Below the pieces are notes generated by a model. That model was not told the DNA's origin, searched no databases, and saw nothing but the letters and a program-made list of their open reading frames with translations. Both the position numbers and the translations under genes were made by a program. A stretch of 64,000 bases of DNA from Cristatella mucedo (Eukaryota; Bryozoa; Phylactolaemata; Cristatellidae), in the NCBI GenBank assembly GCA_009760855.2, contig WPIO01000005.1, positions 7,846,001 to 7,910,000 of the forward strand. The letters run 5' to 3'. This document shows, piece by piece, positions 1-28,691 of this stretch (position 1 is the stretch's first letter; each line of letters opens with the position of its first letter).

Positions 1-150
1 TGTCATCCCTAACCATGTTATTCTTGCTGTTTATTGAGCGTGCTACCACTGACCATTCGATCGTGTTTCCTTTGCAACAAATCTAAAGCACCTATAGAGA
101 TTGAGTTCTCTGAGGGTGCTTTATCAAGTTAATTATTTTAATTATATCTT
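1..150 (+). mobile_element. family A LINE 3' end
   Basis: This is the 3' UTR from tgtcatccctaaccatg, with the terminal stem-loop region (agagattgagttctctgag) and an AT-rich tail. It is cut by the window start and lies in the first POFUT1 intron. Confidence 0.8.
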
Positions 151-720
151 GCTTTGACAGAAATGTGTGGGTCCATCCAGTGAAATTGAGGCGTAAACCC
201 ATAAAAAAAGATGAGAGAGGTTGATAAACTAGCAGCTGGAAACGTTGCTTATTTTATAGGTACTTACAGATTCGTAGACTCAGGGAGAGCACTACATAAG
301 CACTGCTTCGCCTCAGTCTGATGTCTGATGTAGTGATGTTAAGCTGAAGCTCAATGAATTTCTCCTGGTTGACCAACTAACAGTTGATGGTCCTGGTTGA
401 CCAACTTTCAGTTGATGGCCTATGCCATCACAAGTAATATTGTTTGCAGTTGTCGTGGATTACTTTATAACTTTCGTATCGCATTCATGTGCAGAGCCAC
501 TCCAGCTAGAACTGTCACTTGATGTACAAGTGGAGCAGAACAGAATGAAAGATAAGCTAATATGTAATGCGACTCTTAAGAGCTTTTTGTATTATCTTGC
601 CAGTGTGGGCTCTGCGGCAATTTACTTTCTGAGTCGGCAGTGGACTAGAGCAGTGCAGCAGTTGTTATATCGTCTGCTTGTTATGTATGCCATATAATGT
701 ATTTGTTTTTTTTGTACTAG
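151..720 (+). other. POFUT1 intron, nothing recognised
   Basis: No signal-peptide exon ending in phase 1 is seen here. A 17-bp phrase (cctggttgaccaactaa and a near copy 26 bases on) is repeated at about 364-418. Confidence 0.5.
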
Positions 721-16630
<15,910 letters not shown>

Positions 16631-17421
16631 CTTGATCATAGGTTGCCATATGTCTGGCACAAGCGGATTGTGGGTCTGAACAGTGAACAGCCCCACAGAG
16701 AAAGGCTAAAGGGCTGCCATTCCCGGGGAGAATCTCAAAGAATTGGTTTCGGACTGGCCCCCAGAGCAAAATTAGACACCGGGTTACTGGAGTTGCTTTC
16801 ATCGACCTTTTCACCACAAGCTTCGGTTGAAGTGCAAATATTATGCTGCTTTTAAGTGGGCAAGTGCTCACTTATTATTCTGAACCGCTGTCGTCCTCAG
16901 CACTGGCATTCCAGCAGAGCTGGACCGGCAGCCTTGGTGCCTCACTGGCAATGGAGTGCTGCATTGTTCAGTCGTTTTGATATATGAAGAAATTTCCATG
17001 GGCCTCTCTCGCACTGGTCAGTACCGCACACTGCTCAGCTCACCTTCCATGTTAATTGCCTCTTTGGGCATTATTTTGGGACTTCGGTTCCCATGCCACG
17101 GGCACATAAACCCTTTGCTTTAGGCATGGCTAAGCCTTGGGTCAACGACCGTAGTCCGTTTTTGAAAACTTCTAACTGGTCGTGCATCGGTGCTCATTAA
17201 GTTCCAGAGATCGTCAGTAGCATCAAGTTGTGTTAAAGCTTGCCAGCAGCTGTAAGTGAAGTGCTAGCTAAGGAAGTAATGAAGCTTACCGGAAGTGGAA
17301 CCCAAAGGTGTTTTGGTATTTGTGGCACCTCGAATTCGAGCTTGCGAAGTAAGCAGCCATTAGTGAGCTGATTTATCCAATTCGTACACGACGTTCTTTG
17401 TAGGAAGCCTGTTGTACCCCT

Positions 17422-17427
17422 AATAAA
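17422..17427 (+). promoter_or_regulatory. candidate POFUT1 polyadenylation signal AATAAA
   Basis: This is the first AATAAA noticed downstream of the POFUT1 stop, giving a 3' UTR of roughly 0.8 kb. The 16631-17570 stretch shows no LINE or SINE and no other gene-like structure, consistent with a 3' UTR. The role is inferred from position and hexamer alone. Confidence 0.4.
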
Positions 17428-17577
17428 ATGAGTCCGATGTGGGACGTCGTTGGGTTACCTTGCATGGGCTTCTGCTATTCCTTAAGTGCTGCCATGACGA
17501 GTCCGGTTGCTGCAACAAGCGTGCAAACAATGCTCGTCCGATCGAGAAGTAATCAGTTCGCGTTAGCCTGCCTGCAA

Positions 17578-17772
17578 TAAAAAAATAAAAATATAAATAT
17601 AAGTACTAGCTGATTTAGCAGCCTCTTTTGCATAGCGACAGAAGAGCCGTTGCGGCTACCACAGCTGGCAGTGGCGATACAGGATCGTTCACCGCAGGAT
17701 TCGAACCCACGACCTCGGGACCGAGGTCGTAAAAAGCCACTGCCTTACCTAGCATGCCACCACGGCTCACCA
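17578..17772 (-). mobile_element. S1 tRNA-derived SINE
   Basis: Full-length minus-strand copy just past the putative POFUT1 polyadenylation site, with tail (aaaaataaaaatataaat), body, B box gattcgaacccac and head end ccaccacggctcacc. Confidence 0.85.
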
Positions 17773-18059
17773 ATGACAATGCAATGACAGTCTTTACCAC
17801 CTCGACAACCGAGCAGGGTTATTTTTTGCACGCAGCCTAGCCTCGAATCGAGCTGTGAATACAGTGGATATTGTGGCTTATTTCGTTCAAATCTACAATT
17901 CTTATACTGGTGTTTATTCCTGTCAACTTACTAGATGCTGTTCTGCGTCTCGCTGCACGCCTCATCCTCGAGACCGGACTCTGGCCCTTGACTGGCAGGT
18001 TCGGCTCAGTCTGGAGCGCTCCTTGCTTGGCATGCCACAGTTCCTTAAACTAGATTGAA

Positions 18060-20800
18060 AACTTTTGAAGATGGGGCATCGAAAGTCTGGAATCGGCTTC
18101 TGGCTTCTGCCACCACGGGCATTGGTGGTGCATCGTATTATAATTAGCTGGAGATTATTATGCTCTGCTCAGCGTTTCCGGTGCTCCGCTGAGCTTATCT
18201 TTTATGTGTGCTTCGCCTGCGAACCTCAAAATTTCGTAATAAGTGCATGCTACTAACCAGGGTCCTACTAGCCAGCAGCCCTTATTGTCTAATAATATGT
18301 CTTTTAGATTTTCTAAGCATGTTACTCTTGTCCTTATGCACGATTTCCCAAGCACCAAACCTTGCTTTTCATTTATTTGTTGTTCGCATTGCTTTTCTTT
18401 CATCGAGTTGAAAACACTGTAAAGGGATAGTTGGTCCCCTGTAGAGAAGGCTAATTATTATTAGTATTCCCCTTTAGCCTTGCTACAGCTACTCGCTTGT
18501 ATTTCGAGCTCTGAGCCACTATAAAATGGGCTCCCTTTTTGTTCCTCGTAACCGCTAAATTATCTTTGGTTGAGAAGAGCTGAGTGTGCAGCCCAACTGT
18601 GAATAAGCTTGTGTATGCCCAACGGAAATGACAAACGTCGTGCACTTCTACGATACAATGACTCTTTCAATAATGTTCTTTGACTAAGTCACGTTGCAGC
18701 TCTGTTACAGTGAGCTATAGGGAACTCCACAAAGCGGTAATAACTGGTTTCGTAAAACATCCAACATACTTTTTCGACCATTCAGCTTCGAGCATCATAC
18801 CCTTACGAGATTACAGCCAAAGATTTGGCTTTTCCTATGGCTAGGCTCTTATGTACAGTTTCGTAGCGCCTTCACTTCAAATGAATGTCCTTGGTGGTTT
18901 CATTTCTGACCATAAGGTTGGAGGTATAGGTTATGCTTCGTTAGGTTTGTATATTAACCTTTACGAAACAGGACTGGGTCAGCAGCGAACTGTGTAACTC
19001 AGAATCTAGTTTTAGAGATCCGAGCACCGAGCTTTAGCACAAAGTAAATCTGTTCTGGGGTCAACAGAAAAGGGTCAACAGAGATGCTGGATGATCTCAC
19101 TTTACCTACTCCCAGGGGAAGTGTCAAATTAATTCCTTTGCTTTCAAGCTGCAAAATTAGCTGTCATGTTTCGCGTGCAGATGTCAGGACCAACAATCAC
19201 TTATGTGCTGAAGTTAAAAAATACTTAGACCTCGGCCTGGATGTGCATCATATCCCTTGTGGTTTGGCTCATTTAGGTTTATCTTTTTCGTGTGTACACT
19301 TTCACTTTTCTGTAAATTGTAGCTACGATTGTCTTCTATCAGCCTACCAGTCCAAAATTAGTGGCATGCAGCCCTGCATCTTTGACCCTATAGGCAGCTC
19401 TGAAAAGGTCTCTTCAAGCCATTCAGGCAGGCTTGCAGGTAGCTTTCCTGTCGCACGTGCTTCAAAACAAATGCTGTAGGACATTGGAACACAACCTGAT
19501 ACCGACCTGTCTCCCATCACTCTGAGGCAGCAGAATATATCATGTAGTCCTGAGAATCCTCGGGCTCTGAAAGACATAGCTGGCTTAAAGTCCTACTCTG
19601 AGCTAGTTATCCTAGAGGGATCATGAACCTGCATCATTTATAAACCACGGGAAGTATCTCGTCGGACTGAAATTGCTACTTTACTGGAAGCTTTTGAAAT
19701 TTTCAAGCAACATTCTAGCCAATTCAAACTCAACGTGTTTGTCGATAATTTGCGTGGTCCATTTTAGACATTCCGCAGAAGCGTGGATGCTCTCGTGGGC
19801 AGCCCCAAAATGGGAGAATTACAGTAATCCTCCGAAGTAACCGTTAATACGACGTTTCTTAATCAACTGTCCAGCACAGTCTTTGTGTTTTTACAGCTGC
19901 AATTCATTCACTTTGGAGGGCGTGATACTGGATGATTTCAATAAAATCTTTAGGCTGATCAGAGTAAAAATTACACACAGCGGTTTCAGCTAAACTTCTA
20001 AGATGCTGAAGGGACTCATTCTTGGATCATCGAAGTCGCAGAACTGGCTGCAATTCGTGGCCCGAGTGCCTGCCTGCCTGCATGCCTAAAACAAGAATAG
20101 GAGTTGCATTACTTCATTTTAAGAGATTGTATGGCAGCCTGGAGCTAACTTGTTTCGTCGCTGGGCAAGCGTTCCGATCGATCAAACGAGCGTGTTGCCA
20201 ATTACAGCTTTAGGTGGAGCGGGCCTTTCGATAGAGTTTGGCTGACCCTGAACTACTTGCATTGACCCAAAAGGGTGTGAGGCTACTTGGCCTTCTGACA
20301 TGCCTCTTCATCGGCCCTATCGTTAGCAGCCGCAGTAAGGACACTTTCTGGCCCTGCCTTCGCCATATAAGTCTACCTTTAAGAATATAGGCATGAAAAC
20401 GATAATGGATGTCGCTTGGCCGATCGATTCTTTCTGTAGATCCGGTGCAAATTAAAAATAAGTGGGCCCAGTAGGGATACTCGGGGAGGGGTGAAGGATT
20501 CATGTGTTCCAAGGCAGAGGTAGGAATCCTCAGAACATGCTCTGAGGACACGTACAAGAAACCCTCTCGAGTCCATATCGTGCGATATGATTCACTTCTT
20601 TAACTTCGGGCCGTGGAGTCTAATGGTAGATTTCATCTGACTTTGCTGACTTCTTTAGCCGACCGCAGCGAGCTAATGGTTGCTGCTCGTCACCCAGTTT
20701 TCAACTCATGCAGTCAGGCAGAGCTTCGCGATTCGATTGTAGAATGTAAGTCAAATGTTTAAGAGAATGCTCTGACCCTTGTGGTTTGCTATATAATCGT
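18060..20800. other. intergenic, nothing firmly recognised
   Basis: The longest open frame (131 codons at 19084-19479, plus) resembles no family I know. Weak LINE-like wording occurs at 17930-18120. Remnants of the neighbouring Gypsy fossil could extend here but I could not support it. Confidence 0.4.
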
Positions 20801-20804
20801 AGTC

Positions 20805-21122
20805 TTGATAGCTTAATCGGTAGAGCGGTGGACCGATAGCACAGTGGTTGCTGGATCGGTCCTTCTCGAGGCAAAACTTTTCGCCACTCGACACGAGAGG
20901 CAGCCTTCGGGAGTTATGCGTTCGATCCCAAATGTGGTCAAACTAGAGAAGCATCAGTCCTCCTTGATCTATGGTCTCGTTGACTGTTGGGCTCTTGTCC
21001 TTTATACGAGTGCCTCGTTGTATGTGGTGGTCGGACAGCGAGTCCATGAGATGCCCTCAGACTCTTCCTGAGAGTTGCCAAAAATCGGCGGCTGCACTAC
21101 CTAACATCTCCCTTTCTAACAA

Positions 21123-21189
<67 letters not shown>

Positions 21190-21195
21190 TAAAAT
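20805..21195 (+). mobile_element. possible second tRNA-headed SINE with (GA)n tail
   Basis: The segment gatagcttaatcggtagagc resembles the D-arm/A box of a tRNA and gcgttcgatccc the B box, but the space between is too long for a tRNA. A unique body follows, ending in a (GA)n run at 21122-21187. Only one copy is present here, so the SINE call is tentative. Confidence 0.35.
21122..21187 (+). repeat. (GA)n microsatellite
   Basis: A GA run of about 65 bases with one interruption, at the end of the possible SINE at 20805. Confidence 0.95.
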
Positions 21196-21639
21196 ACAAA
21201 GGCCGACAGAACTAAGTACTGATGAAGTCATTGTCAAAACCAAGCCTGCGAAATTGAGCTACTAACATACAGAGGTAGTTGTCCAAATATTATTTGGTTC
21301 GGCAGGCTCACTCACATCTAGTAACAGTATCTCGAGGCATCACGACATCGTTAACTAATCCCTGAATGGCTGGCTCAGCAGCAGTCTTAGTTTTTTAAAG
21401 GAGGCTTTGTCGGCCGGAATGGGCTGTCACACCAACGTTTGATGCTGGAAGCTAAACCAGCACTAACATTAGATGAGTGCTGTTGGATAAAGCTAGGCTA
21501 CTCCGCTGAGGACCAGGGAACCTCTAGGCTAACTGCATAGTCAGAGGCCCAGCCGGTCTCGTTGGTCGTGTTCATATCGTTTCTCTGACGTCGTTCTCAT
21601 CTGCCACTTGGTTGGCGTAAAGTGTAGGAATGGTGTGCT

Positions 21640-23050
21640 TCATAATGATACGAGAACGTGGCCAAAATTCATTTAGTGGTACGAATTCTCATCCCTTCGC
21701 CTGGCAGAAGGACTGGATATGTCACGAGGCCGCTTTTGGTTTCATTTATATTCGCTCTTATTAGCAGTCGCTTTTTTGCTGTTGGAGGAACCAAGCTGAG
21801 TTGCAGTGCACCCGTTAGGTAGAGGATTTTAGAACCCAGCTGCTTATACTTCAACTGCAGAAGTAGGATTGGATAGATAAGACTCAACAGATCACAGTCC
21901 AGAGATATATTTCAAGGAGTTCGCAGAACTGTTGTAAGCAAGCTCTCGTTGTCTGTGTTCCTCATTCTGGCCTTTACGGTTTGCACCATGTGCTCAGCCT
22001 TCACGCTACTGTATGGATAGTAGGGACTCAAATTGTATATGCCTCACTTCCAGGCAGCTAGCAACTTCTTGAGCTCTTGTCCAGAGAATTGGGGGCATTG
22101 TTCGTAGTCAGCACATCAGGGATACCAAAGTTAGCGAATACCGTATCTAACTTGTATAGAACTTCTGCAGTGCTCTGCTCGCCTAGATTGTTGAAGCTAC
22201 ACCATTTTCCGTAGTAAGTATCCACAGCAAGTAAGTTAGTGGGATCCTGCAAGATCAAACAGGTCGGAGGCCAGTTTCTGCAATGGGTATTTGGGCAGGA
22301 CTTGTGCAGGTTGGGCCATGACAGTATTTGCATCCATGTGCTCCTGACTGCAGTCACATGCAGACACGATATCTTCAGTGTGTTGCTTGTAGCCAGGACA
22401 GTAATCTGGTCTTGGCTAATCCAGTATACTTTACGATGCCGAAGTGACACGGGTGTGCATGCTGCAGGATTGCTATGCTTGGTGTCATTGAGTGTACTGC
22501 CACTAACCATTCGACCGTGCTTTCTTTGCCGAGAATATAAACTGCCGAGAAAGAGAGTCAGCTCTCTGAGGGTGCTATATCAAATATATCACTATTATTA
22601 TTAGTATCTGCCGACGTCAAAGCTCTCGGGAAGACTACCTTGTTGCCTTTAAAAACATACCACCGTTTGCTGACAAGTCATAAGGAATCTCCCAAAAGGT
22701 TTGCATTATCGCCAGCAACTGGTTTCATGTTGTTGGGCAACTCACAGCCAGGCAGTGCAGCAGGGCCTGCATAATTGCTGTGGTTACGTTTAAGTGATGA
22801 CACTCCCGCTGGTCGTTGTATGAGTGGGCTGTGACACTCGATGTGGTATGCGCTCGGGATGAGCTATTAGTGATTGTGGCGACAAAGGAGTCGCGGCACT
22901 CCGGTGGGCGAGAGGGGCCTAGAGAGTTGTGCGTTGCCCTGCTCCGTGCGTGTTGGAATAAACTGGCGGTGTTGCTCGTCGGCTGGCGTTCAGTGCTGTG
23001 TGCGACGATAACCAAAACTACAGTCGTGTCGTCAACTGAGGGTCGTTTAC
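21640..23050 (-). mobile_element. Ty3/Gypsy LTR-retrotransposon fossil, integrase part
   Basis: The minus strand keeps remnants of a Ty3/Gypsy pol: the zinc-binding region of integrase, the start of the catalytic core (the segment with AVDTYYGKW and FGIPDVL), and downstream integrase sequence. It is clearly old and broken in several places. No LTRs were recognised. The 3' end of a family A LINE (22486-22605) is inserted in it on the plus strand. Confidence 0.7.
22486..22605 (+). mobile_element. family A LINE 3' end
   Basis: It begins cactaaccattcgaccgtgc, has the stem-loop (aaagagagtcagctctctga) and an ATT tail. It is inserted in the Gypsy integrase fossil. Confidence 0.75.
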
Positions 23051-23204
23051 AGATTTCTCACTAATCTGAAGTAATGAAAGTCTGATGCCCGACTGAGCGA
23101 TCTGCTCATCGTCATTCCACTCCAGCATCACTTTTTCTCTTTGCTATTACTGCTGTGACACCGGCGACAGTGGGCGAGATGCATAAGCAACAGGGCGCTG
23201 TGCT

Positions 23205-25640
23205 TGCACTAGCATTGTAACGTAATGTAATGTAACGTATCTCTTTCGGTAATTCCACAAAGCCACAAAGACTATGTGAGTGTTACGCAGCAAAGTTTTG
23301 TATAGCTCACTCAAAGCCTGCGCACCTTTTAGTATATTTGGTAGCCGACAGACTTCATCTCATTCAACAAATAAAGATTGAGATGCATAGCTGAGTCATA
23401 AGAGCAGTTGAGGCAGTGAGTAGCATGGAAGTGGCAGCTCAGCACGTCTGGAAAGGATGTACCATAGTTGGCAGCAGGAGAGTAGTTGTCGTTGCATAAG
23501 AACTTTAGGAGTTCCACAGTCTAGGAGCTGCAGACCAGAAGCTTTTGTAGCCAACGGTCTTTAAGCAGAAGAATAGAGCAGCTAATTTATTGTCCATACT
23601 GAACCTGTAGGGAACGAGGCGGCTGAACCTGGAGCAGCAGTACAACTATTTAGAAAGGAGCTAAGCCGGAGCAGTCGTTGTGGGTCAGCATAAGAATTTT
23701 ACTCTGTATTCATTGATAAAACGGAAGCCAGTGAAGCTTCGTCAAAAAAGTAGACTCGTGAATGACCCTCTGGGATTTTGTAAGTAGCTTTGCAACCATA
23801 TTCATCGCTAGTAGGAGTGGCCTAACTTTTTCAGTACCCTAGTGCAAATGGAATTACAACAATCTATGTGGAAGACTTTCAAATCTTGGATAGTCATTGG
23901 AGGTGATGGCTAGCTGTGGAAGCAGTCTTCTTAACGAAGCTTTCAAACTTCAGGCAGCTGTCGAAGACGACCCCTAAATTCCGAGCAGTGTTAAGGTCGC
24001 ACAATAATTATGCACTTGGTAAAGCGCCCTCAGAGAACTCAATCTTTTTCTAGGCGCTTTACATTCACTGCAAAAGGAAATGTGATTGAATGGTGAGTAA
24101 TATCATGCTTGATAAGCAACATGAATAACATGGTTTACGGGTGATGTGCACAGGGTCAGCATGCAAATGTGGTTGGTTAGTGGCAGCATGCACAGTGTCA
24201 GCACCCATAAGCACATGAAAGACGAATCACGGGGACCCACTAAATGCTGCCCTAAATAGGTGTGTTTTTAGGTTTTTTTTAATGTGGTAAAGTCAGGGGA
24301 TGTTCTGACGCAAGTCGGGAGTGATTTTTAGGCTTTGGGAGCATACGAATTTAATGCACGGTCTCGAAAGGATTTGAGGTGTGTACGAGGTATTGATAAA
24401 CTGTCGGATTCTGAAAAGCTGGTGGTACGATGCCTGGCCTGGTGAGGGAGTAGATCTGAGAGATAGGCTGGAGCCAAAGAATGAAGTGACCTGAAAGTGA
24501 GCGACAAGACCTTGAAGTCGATCCGTTGCTTGACTGGTAGCCAGTGCAGGTCGGCGAGAAGTGGTGTGATGTGGCAACTGCGACGCTCACGACAGACAAG
24601 CCTAGATGAAGAGTTTCGCACCAGCTGTAAGCGCCTGATTGCAAAGGCCGGTAGGCCAGCAAACAGTGAGTTACAGAAGTCAAGACGTGATGTCACAAAT
24701 GCATGGACCAACTTAGTCGTTGTATCCTTGTCTAAACCAGCCCGAATTTTAGCAATGTTATGTAGCTGAGCATAACAGCATCGCCGATTAGAAAAGCAAA
24801 GCCTTCTAGTCCAGCCACACGCTTGTGGTGTGCTATGAGTGGCAGGTCTGTTTTACCGTCATTAATTGTAAGGAAATATTCGGACATTCAGTTTCTAATG
24901 TCTGCAAGACAAGCATGGAGTTTATCAGTCAATGCAGCAGATTCCAACTGTTTGAATGACAAATAGAACGTGGCATCGTCGGCACAAAAGTGATAACCTA
25001 TTCCACAGGCCTGAATCGGCCTGTTGCCAGAGGCTGCATGTACCTGGAGAACAGCAAAGGACCGAGGACGAACCCTTGAGGGACTCCACAGTTCACTGTT
25101 CTTGTCGATGGATAAGACCTGACCTCTATAAGACACGACATGAACACATTTGGTCAATTACAATTTAAACAATCCAGTTGCCTCATTTACCAAACTGATC
25201 GTGGATCTCAATCGGTCAAGTAGCATATCTTCATCAATAGTGTCGAAGGCAGCTGATAGAACTAGCAGTGGCAGGGCAGTGACATTTCCTGTCATCGTTG
25301 CTGCAGAGGATGTCATTGGTTACACGGATAAGATTCAGTACAGTGCCGCCACTTGAATCACGATCGAAACTTTTCTGGAATTTATACTTTTCAATGTGAG
25401 CTACCAGCCACTTTGCTATAATTCTTTTATGAATCTTCAAAAGAAAAGGAAGGAGGCAAACTTGGTGATAGCTTGCAAGGACGTCTTTATTTAATCCATG
25501 TTTTTTCAGTATCGATCTATCGATGGCCGATTTTAAGGACTTGGGTACCAACCCTTTTTCTAGAGAAGCATTAAACAGTTTGGTTATGGCTGGGCTAATT
25601 TTGTCACTCCCAGTGCTGTGAGATAACGAAAGACAATAAC
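23205..25640 (-). mobile_element. CR1-like LINE, family B, with reverse transcriptase (split by a family A LINE)
   Basis: On the minus strand the reverse-transcriptase domain is recognisable: LLPFLLKIHKRIIAKWLV, LNLIRVTNDIL, a GVPQG-like to FCADDATFYLSF catalytic box, and IRN. After the nested family A copy (23998-24776), ARNLGVVFDSCLKFESFVKK resumes, then the C-terminal part (DNYSPAANYGTSF) and the 3' end. The copy carries stops and frame changes. Its C-terminus matches the copies at 40618 and 49955. Confidence 0.75.
23998..24776 (-). mobile_element. family A CR1/L2-like LINE, 5'-truncated, nested in family B
   Basis: This minus-strand copy holds the C-terminal domain, including VHAFVTSRLDFCNSLFAGLP and SCHITPLLADLHWLPVKQRI, plus the full 3' UTR, and ends near 23998 without a long ATT tail. 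The upstream break is at a point equal to CAGCTACATAAC of longer copies. It interrupts the family B reverse transcriptase, so it is younger than that element. Confidence 0.85.
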
Positions 25641-25689
25641 ACAGGTTTTGAGACGTCGCACGAGACTAGCACAGGTGCACTGGCAACAT

Positions 25690-26290
25690 ATCACTTTTCG
25701 TTCTCGAAGGCTAGCTCATGGACTTTGTCCCAGGTTGGCGGCGTCTTTCTCTGCGCCTTGCGTTTTGAACTCGTGGTTTGTGATGGGTAAAACTAAGCCA
25801 AATAGTTTGTCGTGCCCGAGAAGTACTGGATAGCTGTAGAGCCTTGGACAGAAAACTATCAGATTGCCTGCATCTTGTCTGGGTAACTCTGAAGGCCTCG
25901 GGCTGACAATGTAGGGCCCAGATAATGTAGCTCCAGCCTGCGGAGTCAGATATTGTCACCATTCAGGCCAGTGTTGATCTCACGACAGAGCTACAGCACA
26001 CGGCAGAGGCATTAATTTCGGTGCGAGAAGATGGAGCCTGAGACCAAAATATTGATGTAAGTGCAAACCACCGGGGTATCGGCAAAACGTTTTGCAAAGA
26101 TTCGATGAAACACTTCTAAAGCACAGGTTATACCAAAGAGCATACGAAGAAACCTAGAGCTGAGAAGTTCTTCGAGGGAATTGTATTCGTGTTAGGTTCA
26201 GTAGAGGTTTCGGTGCGTCTGAGGGTGTTGCATTTTCTATCTAGTTAAGCTACTTAGCAGTTGCCTCCTTAGAGGCCCGCTTGTCAGCTG
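25690..26290 (-). mobile_element. Ty3/Gypsy LTR-retrotransposon fossil, reverse-transcriptase part
   Basis: The minus strand near 26000-26180 matches the Gypsy reverse-transcriptase core, with a segment like LEVFHRIF followed by the catalytic-box region. It is broken and old. Its orientation and order relative to the integrase remnant at 21640-23050 suggest both belong to one insertion, later split by a LINE at 23205-25640. Confidence 0.55.
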
Positions 26291-26589
26291 TTTATTTGAG
26301 GGAGAGCGATCAGCCTCAACCAGACGCTAGGCCAGCACAGCAACTAAAAAAATGCCAGTTGCAATTTGATATCGTATTATTTGGCCTCTAAACGTGGTAG
26401 TCACTTGTGTTGTCAGGGTAAATCCACTTAAAAGGACTTGAAGGGTTCTCCTTCTTTCTTCCGACAGCGGTGGGATGTATAGCGTTCCTAAGTATCCCTC
26501 CGTCTTGTGGTAAAACGAGCGGTACATTTTTTCAGCACCGTATCCAGTTCTTCTTTGGCAGGAGCATATCTGTCTGCCAGCACTAGCTG

Positions 26590-27312
26590 CATCGCCACGC
26601 CATCCCACACTAAAACGCATTTTTGACATCCCGTCTTGACTTCCGCAACTCAGTGCTTGCTGGTATCCGGCCAGTGTAATCAGGCGCCTACAGTTGGTGC
26701 AAAACTCTGCAGCTAAGCCTGTCTTTCGTGAGCGTCGCAGTTGCCACAGCACACCACTTCTTACTGATCTATCCTGACTACCAGTCAAGCAACGGATCAA
26801 CGTCAAGGTTTTGTCGCTCACGTGTAGGTCCATTCATTCTGTGGCTCCAGATTACCTATCAGATCTACTCCCCCACCAGGCGAAGCATCGTACCACTCGC
26901 TTTTCGGAATCTAACGGTATACCCATACCTTGTACAAACCTCGATTTCTTTGGACACCGTACTTTTAGTTAGTAAGCTCCCAAAGCCTGGAGCTCACTTA
27001 CGACTTGCGTCACATCTCCTGACTTGACCACATTTAAAAAGGAACAAAAATGCATCTATCCATGATAGCATTTAGTGAGTCCCTGTGATTCGACCTTTAC
27101 GTGGTCATGCGTGCTGACACTGTGCGTGCTACCACTAACCATACTTGCATGCTGACCCTATTCATGTCACCCCTAAATATGTTATTCTTGTTGTTTATTG
27201 AGCTTGCTACCACTAACCATTAGTTTATGCTTCGTTTGCAGCAAATGAAAAGTGCCTAGACAAAGACTGAGTTCTTTGAAGGCGCTTTATCAAATGCATT
27301 ATTTTTTATTAA
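26590..27312 (+). mobile_element. family A LINE copy
   Basis: The C-terminal domain from tgacttccgcaactcagtgc, the LHWLPVK-like region and the 3' UTR to gcattattttttatta are present. Frame changes make it inactive. It lies just upstream (plus coordinates) of the Gypsy reverse-transcriptase fossil. Confidence 0.8.
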
Positions 27313-27759
27313 AATAGCCTACCTGCGTCACCCGTCTCCCCGATTTTCTTTCGTCACCGTCCTGTAGAATGGAAGTGGTCATGCCATTTGGGTCACTCCA
27401 GAGTGGTCTCTGACGATAGTGAAAACGACGAGGCGGTTGTAACCACTCTTTTGAACTCGTGCCATAGATTTAGATTTCTGACACCGTGACATATTGTCAA
27501 AGAGAACAGTTGCCTTCTATGGCCTATACCACGTGATATTCACACCAGAAAGTGGCCTTACAGCGAGTTCATGGCACACGCTCAGGCTCCTCCGAGTACT
27601 GGCCAATACTGGCACTTAAGCAACACATGACACCACTGACCCACCCTCAGGTTGCTCCTGGACAGATTACCGATTGTACTGCAACTGCACCGTCTTCGTG
27701 CGACGGAATATTCGGATGCTTCATTGAGCGACTGCTTGCCCAAATGTAGCTGATATTTG

Positions 27760-28565
27760 CAGTTGGTTATTTGCAGCTAACAGTTGGTGCAACACTTTGT
27801 AGCTGGACTTGTTAACTGTGAGCGTCACAGTTGCCATATCACGCCACTTTTAGCCGACCTGCTCTAGCCCCAATCCAATGGCTTATCAACTTAAAGGTTT
27901 CGTCACGTATTTCTAAGTTGGTTCATTCTCTGACTCCAGCCTACCTATCAGAACTACTCCCCCAACAGGCTAGGCATAGTGCCACCTGCTTTTCCGAATA
28001 AAATCGATTAGCTGCACATCGTACGAAACCTAATCCTGTATAGAGACCGTGCCTATAGTTCGTATCATCCCAAAACCGTAAGGCGGTTGCTTTTCACGAC
28101 CTCGGCCCCGATGTCGTGGGTTCGAATCCTGTGGTGGGCGATCCTTTATCGCCGCTGCAAGCGGTGGTGATAGCCGTCAAGGCTCTTCTGTCGCTATACA
28201 AATGAGGCTGTTAAATCAGCTTGTATTTATTACAAGCCTGCAACTAGCTCCCAACGACGTCACGAAATTCCCAGATTTGGCGTCATTTAAAAAGAAGCTA
28301 AAATGCATTATTTTTAACAGCATCTAGTAGGTCCATGCGATTTGTCTTTTACGTTTTTATGCGAGCAGACACTGTGCATGCTGCAACTAACCGCATTTAC
28401 CTGCTGATACTGTGCATGTCACCCTAATCATGCTTTGGTAATTGACGTCGTCCATTTTACCGTTGACCGTTCGATCATGCTTGCCTCATAGCACATGTTA
28501 AGTGATTAGACGGAGATTGATTTCTCTGTGTACGCTATACGAAGGAATTATCATTATTATCATCA
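27760..28565 (+). mobile_element. family A LINE copy with a nested SINE
   Basis: The ORF remnant from cagttggtgcaacactttgt through gaactactcccccaacagg to the 3' UTR and a (tat/cat)n tail is interrupted at 28077-28232 by a plus-strand S1 SINE. Confidence 0.75.
28077..28232 (+). mobile_element. S1 tRNA-derived SINE nested in a LINE
   Basis: It starts at gtaaggcggttgcttttcac (A box truncated), with B box gggttcgaatcctg, body and tail aggctgttaaatcagctt. Confidence 0.85.
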
Positions 28566-28691
28566 GTATTTTACTGTTAGGCGATATTTGCAGAAAGAAA
28601 GCTGGCAACTTCAGCAACTTTTGAGCTAAATAGGGAGATGCAGATCAACGCGTCGGAGCGAGCCTCAGCGAACTGACCTGACTTCTTCCAG

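Noticed and set aside
422-697. 91-codon frame as a possible POFUT1 signal-peptide exon
   Set aside because: It has a hydrophobic start but lacks the Tyr-Cys-Pro-Cys-like segment and the phase-1 donor needed to join the exon at 721.
20805-20945. tRNA gene at 20.8 kb
   Set aside because: The A- and B-box-like parts are too far apart for a tRNA and no anticodon arm forms; it is better read as a SINE head.
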